Assembly: GCF_000763905.1 (NCBI RefSeq)
Contig: NZ_JRKN01000006.1
Span: forward strand, 124,001 to 188,000
Source of the DNA: Paracoccus halophilus
Lineage (GTDB): Bacteria > Pseudomonadota > Alphaproteobacteria > Rhodobacterales > Rhodobacteraceae
DNA: 64,000 nt
Direction of reading: 5' to 3'
Numbering within the stretch: position 1 is the first letter of the stretch; each line of letters starts with the position of its first letter. Shown here piece by piece: positions 59,211 to 64,000 of the stretch. A program made the position numbers and the translations under genes. Below the pieces are notes generated by a model that saw only the letters and a list, made by a program, of their open reading frames with translations, made no database searches and had not been told where the DNA came from.

Positions 59211-60163
59211 TGGCCGCCTTCGATCAGCTTGAATATCTCGGTAAAGCGGGCCAGCCGCGCCGGCATCTCGGCCTGCCAGTCCGCGCCCGAGCGATAGGCC
59301 AGCGGCAGCGCCTGCTGCTTGGCCTTTTCCTGAAATTCGGGATTGGCAAGGGCGGCATCGACGGCAGCAGCCAGTTTCGCGCGGATTTCCTCGGGGACAT
59401 CGCAGCGCGCGGCAAGCCCGCGTTCCGAGGACATCAGCACTTCGAAGCCCTGCTCTGTCGCGGTCGGCAGATCGGGCGCCAGGACCGAACGCTCTTGCGA
59501 GAACTGCGCCAGCGCCCGGAAGGCATTGTCGTCGCTGGTCGAATATTCGCCGACATTGAGCCCGATCATCGAGACATGACCGCCCAGAAGCGCGGTCTTG
59601 GCCTCGTTCGCGCCGCCAAAGGGCACGGCGGTCAGATCGACCCCGGCCGCCTGTTCCAGTTGCAGCATCGCCAGATGCTCGTCCGTGCCCATGCCTGTCG
59701 TGCCGACCGAGACCGCTCCCGGATTTTCCCTGGCATAGGCGACCAGATCGGCAAGCGACTGGAATTCCGATCCTGCCTGCACGATGAAGGTACCCGGATC
59801 CTCGACGATGCGGGCGATGGGGCAGATGCTGGCCGGATCGTAGCGCAGCTTGCGGTCGATCTGCATGGTCAGAAAGCCCGGCGTGTTCAGGGACGAAACG
59901 GTATAGCCGTCGGGACGCGCCTGCGACAGCGCGGTATAGGCGATCTCGCCCGAGGCGCCGGGGCGGTTCAGGACCGGGAACTGGGTCTCAAGCTCGGCCT
60001 CAAGAAACGGCGCCAGGGTGCGCAGCATGATGTCCGTGCCGCCGCCGGGGGCGAAGGCGACGATCATCTCGATCGGCCGGTCGGTCGGCCAGTCGGCCAG
60101 TGCGGCGCCCGCGCCGGTGGCGGTCAGGATGGCGGCAATGGCCGTGGTTTTCGCGAATGTCAT
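59207..60163 (-). CDS. tctC: Tripartite tricarboxylate transporter binding protein (TctC/Bug family), second system
   Basis: This 318-aa periplasmic protein has a signal peptide (residues 1-23, cut near ALA-DW). Bug motifs are PIEMIVAFAPGGGTDIMLRT and FGGANEAKTALLGGHVSMI. The start at 60163 has a strong GGAGGA site. It feeds the downstream TctBA pair. Confidence 0.91.
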   Translation of the reverse strand: MTFAKTTAIAAILTATGAGAALADWPTDRPIEMIVAFAPGGGTDIMLRTLAPFLEAELETQFPVLNRPGASGEIAYTALSQARPDGYTVSSLNTPGFLTMQIDRKLRYDPASICPIARIVEDPGTFIVQAGSEFQSLADLVAYARENPGAVSVGTTGMGTDEHLAMLQLEQAAGVDLTAVPFGGANEAKTALLGGHVSMIGLNVGEYSTSDDNAFRALAQFSQERSVLAPDLPTATEQGFEVLMSSERGLAARCDVPEEIRAKLAAAVDAALANPEFQEKAKQQALPLAYRSGADWQAEMPARLARFTEIFKLIEGGQ

Positions 60164-60194
60164 GGTTGGTCCTCCCAATGTGATCTTTGTCCGG

Positions 60195-60884
60195 TCAGGC
60201 AGTTTCGGGCATTTCGCAACCCAGTTTCTTCAATGCGGCATCGACCCAGGAACGGTCGTTCTTGCCCTCGGCGATGGCCTGCATCTGCCGCGTCTCGGCG
60301 TCCTGTTTGGCCTGCGTTCGTTTCAGAATGTCCTCGGCATCGGCCAGCGGCACCGCCAGCACCCCGTCGGCATCGCCAAGCACGATATCGCCCGGAGCGA
60401 TCACCATGCCGCCAAGGCTGATCGGCACGTTGATCTCGCCCGGGCCGTCCTTGTAGGGGCCGCGATGGGTGACGCCCGCGGCAAAGGTCGGCAGGTTGGT
60501 CGCGACAAAGGCGTCCACGTCGCGGATCGCGCCGTTCAGAACGAAACCGGCGACCCCGCGTTTCACGGCATAGGCCAGCATCAGCTCGCCCATCAGCGCA
60601 TTGGTCAGGTCACCGCCGGCATCCACCACGATCACATCGCCGGGTTGGGCCATGTCGATGGCCTTGTGCAGCATCAGATTGTCGCCCGGACGCGCGCGCA
60701 CCGTCAGCGCAACGCCGGCCATGCTGCCCGATGCATGCATCGGCCGCAGGCTCGGCCCCGCCGCAAAAACGCGCGACATGGCGTCCGAGACATTCGCGAC
60801 GGGAAGTTGGGCAAATGCCTCGACCAGCGCCTTGGGGGCAACGTTCGGGCGGTTACAGATACGAAAGCCTATGGTCATGTTCAT
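60195..60884 (-). CDS. RraA-family aldolase/decarboxylase-like protein
   Basis: This 229-aa protein has the RraA fold motifs (VANVSDAMSR, GDVIVVDAGGDLTNALMGEL, GFVLNGAIRDVDA and GDADGVLAVP). In metabolic operons these proteins are usually 4-hydroxy-4-methyl-2-oxoglutarate aldolase-like or oxaloacetate decarboxylase-like enzymes with a divalent metal, not RNase E inhibitors. It overlaps the dehydrogenase stop by ATGA, so a joint pathway is likely. A Met at 60878 is an alternative start. Confidence 0.85.
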   Translation of the reverse strand: MNMTIGFRICNRPNVAPKALVEAFAQLPVANVSDAMSRVFAAGPSLRPMHASGSMAGVALTVRARPGDNLMLHKAIDMAQPGDVIVVDAGGDLTNALMGELMLAYAVKRGVAGFVLNGAIRDVDAFVATNLPTFAAGVTHRGPYKDGPGEINVPISLGGMVIAPGDIVLGDADGVLAVPLADAEDILKRTQAKQDAETRQMQAIAEGKNDRSWVDAALKKLGCEMPETA

Positions 60885-61891
60885 TCCTCTGCCTTGATCA
60901 GGGATTTGGCGGCATCGGCCAGAAGCGCACGGTTGGCAATCCGCTGCGGCGCAACCGGGGTGCCCTCGAGAATGTCAAAGATGCCGCGCACCGCATCGAC
61001 GCCGACGCGGGCGCCGGCCTCACGGGTGACACCGCCGATATGCGGGGTCACGACGATACGCGGCTCGGCCCAGAAGGGATGATCCGCCGGCGGCGGCTCG
61101 ACGGCGAAGGAATCGAGGCCCGCGCCGGCCAGATGACCCGATTGCACCGCTGCCAGCAGCGCGTCCTCGTCGATCAGCCCACCGCGCGCGGTGTTGATGA
61201 CATAGCTGCCCTGCGGCATCCGCGCGATGGCATCGGCATTCACGATCTGACGGGTCTGATCGGTCAGCGGGCTGTGCAGGCTGAGAATCTCGGCCTCGGC
61301 GAGCATGGCGTCGAATGTATCGAAACGCGTTGCGCCGATGGCCTCGAACGCCTCATCGGGCGCATAGGGATCGAAGCCGACGATCTTCAGCCCCAGCCCC
61401 CGGGCGATCCGCGCCGTTGCCTGTGCGATGGACCCCATGCCCAACAGCGCAATCGTCGCACCTTGCAATTCGCGCCCCTGAAAGCCCGGCTTTTCCCAGC
61501 GGCCGGCGCGCAGCCCAGCATCCAGCGGCAGGATCCGTTTCACCGTCGTCAGCAAAAGGGCGATCGTATGTTCAGCAACCGAAACGGCATTGGCGCCGGT
61601 CGCAACAAGGACCGGGATATTCCGCTGGGCCGCGGCATCCAGATCGATATTGTCGACCCCGACCCCGTGCTTCGAGATCACCCGCAATTGCGGCGCCCCG
61701 TCCATGACCGCCGCATCCAGCCGCCCCATCCGTGACACGATCCCGACGGCACCTGACTGCTTCAGCCGGTCGGATATCACGGCACTGTCTGCATAGGCAG
61801 GCGTATGCACCGTCTTGTAGCCATGATCGGCCACATATTTCGCCGCGAGCGGATCCAGATCGGGACCGGTCACAAGGATGGTCTTGCTCAT
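60881..61891 (-). CDS. D-2-hydroxyacid dehydrogenase (3-phosphoglycerate dehydrogenase-like)
   Basis: This 336-aa enzyme has the NAD motif IALLGMGSIAQATARIARGL, conserved Arg (NTARGGLIDEDAL), Glu (AVEPPP) and catalytic His (TPHIGGVT). It oxidises a hydroxy acid to the 2-oxo acid that the RraA-type aldolase could cleave. It is the first gene of the long leftward operon, divergent from LysR. The start at 61891 gives the usual N-terminus. Confidence 0.88.
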   Translation of the reverse strand: MSKTILVTGPDLDPLAAKYVADHGYKTVHTPAYADSAVISDRLKQSGAVGIVSRMGRLDAAVMDGAPQLRVISKHGVGVDNIDLDAAAQRNIPVLVATGANAVSVAEHTIALLLTTVKRILPLDAGLRAGRWEKPGFQGRELQGATIALLGMGSIAQATARIARGLGLKIVGFDPYAPDEAFEAIGATRFDTFDAMLAEAEILSLHSPLTDQTRQIVNADAIARMPQGSYVINTARGGLIDEDALLAAVQSGHLAGAGLDSFAVEPPPADHPFWAEPRIVVTPHIGGVTREAGARVGVDAVRGIFDILEGTPVAPQRIANRALLADAAKSLIKAEE

Positions 61892-62018
61892 CACATAGCT
61901 CTCCAGGCGCCCTGCAGCACAGGGCGGATCAGTCTTTCGATTTTTCAGGGTTATCCGCGCCGGCCTCCCAGCAGCCGCGGTCAATTCCTCTCACTCATGC
62001 TTAACGAATAGAGTTGCT

Positions 62019-62037
62019 TAATTACAGCGCGTAATTA
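62019..62037. promoter_or_regulatory. LysR-type operator between dehydrogenase operon and lysR
   Basis: TAATTAC-N5-GTAATTA is a perfect 7-bp inverted repeat and contains a T-N11-A core. It lies 128 nt upstream of the dehydrogenase start and 34 nt upstream of the LysR start in a strongly AT-rich patch, where an LTTR would autoregulate and control the operon. Confidence 0.7.
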
Positions 62038-62070
62038 TTATTCTTATATTAAGAAATACTGGATATATTG

Positions 62071-62988
62071 ATGGATACCCGCCAGCTTAAAACACTCGTC
62101 GCGATCTCGACCCAAGGCACATTCGCCCGCGCCGCGGATATCGTGGCCCTGACGCCCTCGGCGGTCAGCCAGCAGATTCAGGCGCTTGAACAGGAACTGA
62201 ACACCGAACTGTTCGAACGCACCTCGCGCCCGCCAAAGCTGACCCCGCATGGCTTGCAGGTGCTTGAAATGGCCAAGGACATGCTGCGCCTCGAGGAGGA
62301 TACCAAGGCCAGCCTGCGTGGCGACCGGATTGCCGGCACCTTGATGCTGGGCTCGGTCCGGTCGAGCGCGCTGAACCTGCTGCCAAAGGCCATCCTGCGG
62401 ATGCGGAACCTTTATCCCGATCTGAAAACGAATCTCAGGGTATCGCTGTCCTCGACGCTGATCTCCGATGTCGCGGCCGGCCGCCTCGACGCCGCCATCG
62501 TGGCCGAACATCTGGGTTTCCCCCCGGCCCTGCGCTGGAGCCCGTTCCTGCGCGAACCGCTGTGGCTGATCGCACCGGAGGGGACCGATATCACGGACCC
62601 GATCCGGCTGCTGAATTCGCGACCCTATATCCGGTTCCGAAGCGCCGTTCCGCTGGCCAACCTGATCGACACTGAAATCTCGCGCCTGGGCGTCGTGCCG
62701 CAGGATATCGCGGAGATTGACACGATCGGCTCCATCGTCACCTGTGTGCGTCAGGGCATGGGGATCTCGGTCGTGCCGCATGTCGCGCTGCAGGAGCCCG
62801 AAGATGATCGGCTGACGCGGCTACCCTTCGGCAGCCCGCAGATTACACGACAGATCGGAATCGTCGAACGCATCGTTTCCCCACGCGGCGAAATCATCGC
62901 ACATATGCATGAGGTCCTGGCGGAGTTGTGCCGAGAGCACGGTGTTCGAAGAGAGGTTTCAACTTCCGCAACCGTTATGTCACGTTAA
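62071..62988 (+). CDS. LysR-family transcriptional regulator
   Basis: This 305-aa protein has the LysR helix-turn-helix (MDTRQLKTLVAISTQGTFAR, then ALTPSAVSQQIQALE) and a C-terminal effector domain (about residues 90-290). It is divergent from the 53.4-61.9 kb operon and is the likely inducer-responsive activator of it. An ATG at 62071 is preferred over the TTG one codon upstream. Confidence 0.9.
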   Translation: MDTRQLKTLVAISTQGTFARAADIVALTPSAVSQQIQALEQELNTELFERTSRPPKLTPHGLQVLEMAKDMLRLEEDTKASLRGDRIAGTLMLGSVRSSALNLLPKAILRMRNLYPDLKTNLRVSLSSTLISDVAAGRLDAAIVAEHLGFPPALRWSPFLREPLWLIAPEGTDITDPIRLLNSRPYIRFRSAVPLANLIDTEISRLGVVPQDIAEIDTIGSIVTCVRQGMGISVVPHVALQEPEDDRLTRLPFGSPQITRQIGIVERIVSPRGEIIAHMHEVLAELCREHGVRREVSTSATVMSR

Positions 62989-63236
62989 CTCCCGGAAAGT
63001 GCGGAAGGTTATCGGCCTGACCGATATGAGCGCGTCCCTTGCCATTGCTACCGGCGGGGCGTTGGGCAGCACATCATCACATTTCTGATCGCAGTCTTGC
63101 GTGGGAAGACGTGCGGGGCTCGGTTTGGACATTGTTTCGCATCGGCAGCCTTAGCTCGTGCGCCTGCTTGAGATCAAAGTGGCCAACGCAGGCTCAGGCC
63201 TGAAAGACCGCCAAACCGTTTGGGACAGAGACGAAC

Positions 63237-64000
63237 TCATCCCCGCTCCTCCGCCCCCCAGGTGTCCGACAGTGTGAAACCATGCGGAAACGGATCGCCC
63301 GGATCGAGGCCGATCTGGGTGATGGCATAGATCCAGCACTGCCCCGAGACGCGGTTCCGCGTGGCCCGATACGGCCCGATCTGCGTCTCGCCCAGATATT
63401 CCGTCACGAACTCGCCGCCGATGATCGAGCGCGAGACCAGCCTGTCGCCCGGCTTCACACGGCCATGCAACGCCTGCACCGCCATGTTGGAATTCGAGCC
63501 GGTGCCGCAGGGCGAGCGATCAGCGCGTCCCGGCCGCAGCGTGGTGCAGGTGCGCAGCGCGCCATCGGCCTCATCGGCGCGGAACATGACATAGGCCAGC
63601 CCGTTCAGCGCCGGCGTGGTCGGATGCGGCGCGGGCTCGACCGCCGCGATCCGGCCCCGCAGCGCGACGCCGATCCGCGCCAGTTCGCGGGCGTTCTCCG
63701 GCGCGATGGCCAGCCCGATCCGATCGGCATCGACCAGCGCATAGAAGACGCCGCCGAAGCACAGATCATAGTGGACCGGCCCCCATTCGGGCGTCTCGAT
63801 CACCGCGCCCTGCCGGGCGACGAAAGCGGGCGGCATGTCGAGGCTGACCCGCGTGACCTTGCCGCCTTCGCAATGCGCCACCGCGCGGACCAGCCCGGCG
63901 GCGGTGTCCAGCGTCACCACGGTTTCCGGCCCGGTCATCGGCAGCATGCCGGTTTCCAGTATCGCGGTCACCGCGCACATGGCGTTCGAGCCGGACATGG
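63237..64000 (-). CDS. Proline racemase superfamily protein (partial, N-terminus outside window)
   Basis: The frame runs off the right edge. Visible features are the first active-site region MSGSNAMCAV, where the usual catalytic Cys of MCGH is replaced by Ser, and the second motif DRSPCGTGSNSN, which keeps its Cys. Family members racemise proline, epimerise 4-hydroxyproline or dehydrate 3-hydroxyproline. The Ser-Cys pattern leaves the substrate open. The preceding 62989-63236 region holds no gene. Confidence 0.85.
   Translation of the reverse strand, partial: MSGSNAMCAVTAILETGMLPMTGPETVVTLDTAAGLVRAVAHCEGGKVTRVSLDMPPAFVARQGAVIETPEWGPVHYDLCFGGVFYALVDADRIGLAIAPENARELARIGVALRGRIAAVEPAPHPTTPALNGLAYVMFRADEADGALRTCTTLRPGRADRSPCGTGSNSNMAVQALHGRVKPGDRLVSRSIIGGEFVTEYLGETQIGPYRATRNRVSGQCWIYAITQIGLDPGDPFPHGFTLSDTWGAEERG

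Noticed and set aside
62989..63236. Possible small genes after the LysR gene
   Set aside because: Only short frames without ribosome sites or recognisable sequence.

Overview
The window is high-GC alphaproteobacterial DNA, most likely Paracoccus or a close Rhodobacterales relative. The evidence is a cytochrome cd1 (NirS) locus with nirI/nirX and an adjacent norCBQD, a pseudoazurin, and the gene style throughout (ATGA overlaps, TRAP and tripartite tricarboxylate transporters). No tRNA, rRNA or CRISPR array was seen.

Region 1 (1-16.9 kb) is a denitrification island. The heme d1 and nitrite reductase genes nirS-E-C-F-DL-G-H-J run leftward, with nirJ cut by the window edge. nirI-nnrS-nirX run rightward from a shared FNR/NNR box (6659-6672). 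A second box (10869-10882) precedes norCBQD. A Crp/Fnr regulator (nnrR-like) and a pseudoazurin gene follow. The genes make NirS and its d1 cofactor, deliver electrons, and remove NO.

Region 2 (17-22.3 kb) is accessory DNA of visibly lower GC. It holds a Tat-exported serine hydrolase, a DUF262/DUF1524 (GmrSD-like) gene broken by an in-frame TAG with a small overlapping partner gene, a membrane-anchored ankyrin protein, and about 580 bp of orphan sequence.

Region 3 (22.3-33 kb) is a sugar-acid catabolic regulon: OtnK-type kinase, SAF-domain oxidoreductase, a tripartite tricarboxylate transporter, a PdxA2-type dehydrogenase, a fused DhaK-DhaL kinase, a TIM-barrel isomerase and a GntR regulator. 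Two palindromes with the same 16-bp core lie in the two control regions.

Region 4 (33-47.3 kb) is aromatic catabolism. It starts with a deletion scar (chimeric, internally deleted hmgA) and an intact fahA. Then come pcaR/pcaIJF and catR/catBCA-benABCD-benK, a benzoate to succinyl-CoA plus acetyl-CoA route in which only the enol-lactone hydrolase (pcaD) is absent here. PcaR-like and CatM/BenM-like operators are visible.

Region 5 (47.3-53.4 kb) is an inserted segment with IS3 and IS5 debris at its left end. It carries the most interesting unit: an 80-aa secreted-type precursor whose C-terminus has five aromatic-X-Asn triplets, a radical SAM/SPASM maturase starting on a GTGA overlap, and a 1058-aa membrane-anchored protein with no recognised domain. 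This looks like a three-residue-cyclophane (triceptide-type) RiPP system with an unusual partner.

Region 6 (53.4-64 kb) is a leftward operon with both a TRAP and a tripartite tricarboxylate transporter, a hydroxyacid dehydrogenase, an RraA-type aldolase and an SMP-30 lactonase. A divergent LysR regulator reads away from it, and a partial proline-racemase-superfamily gene lies at the right edge.
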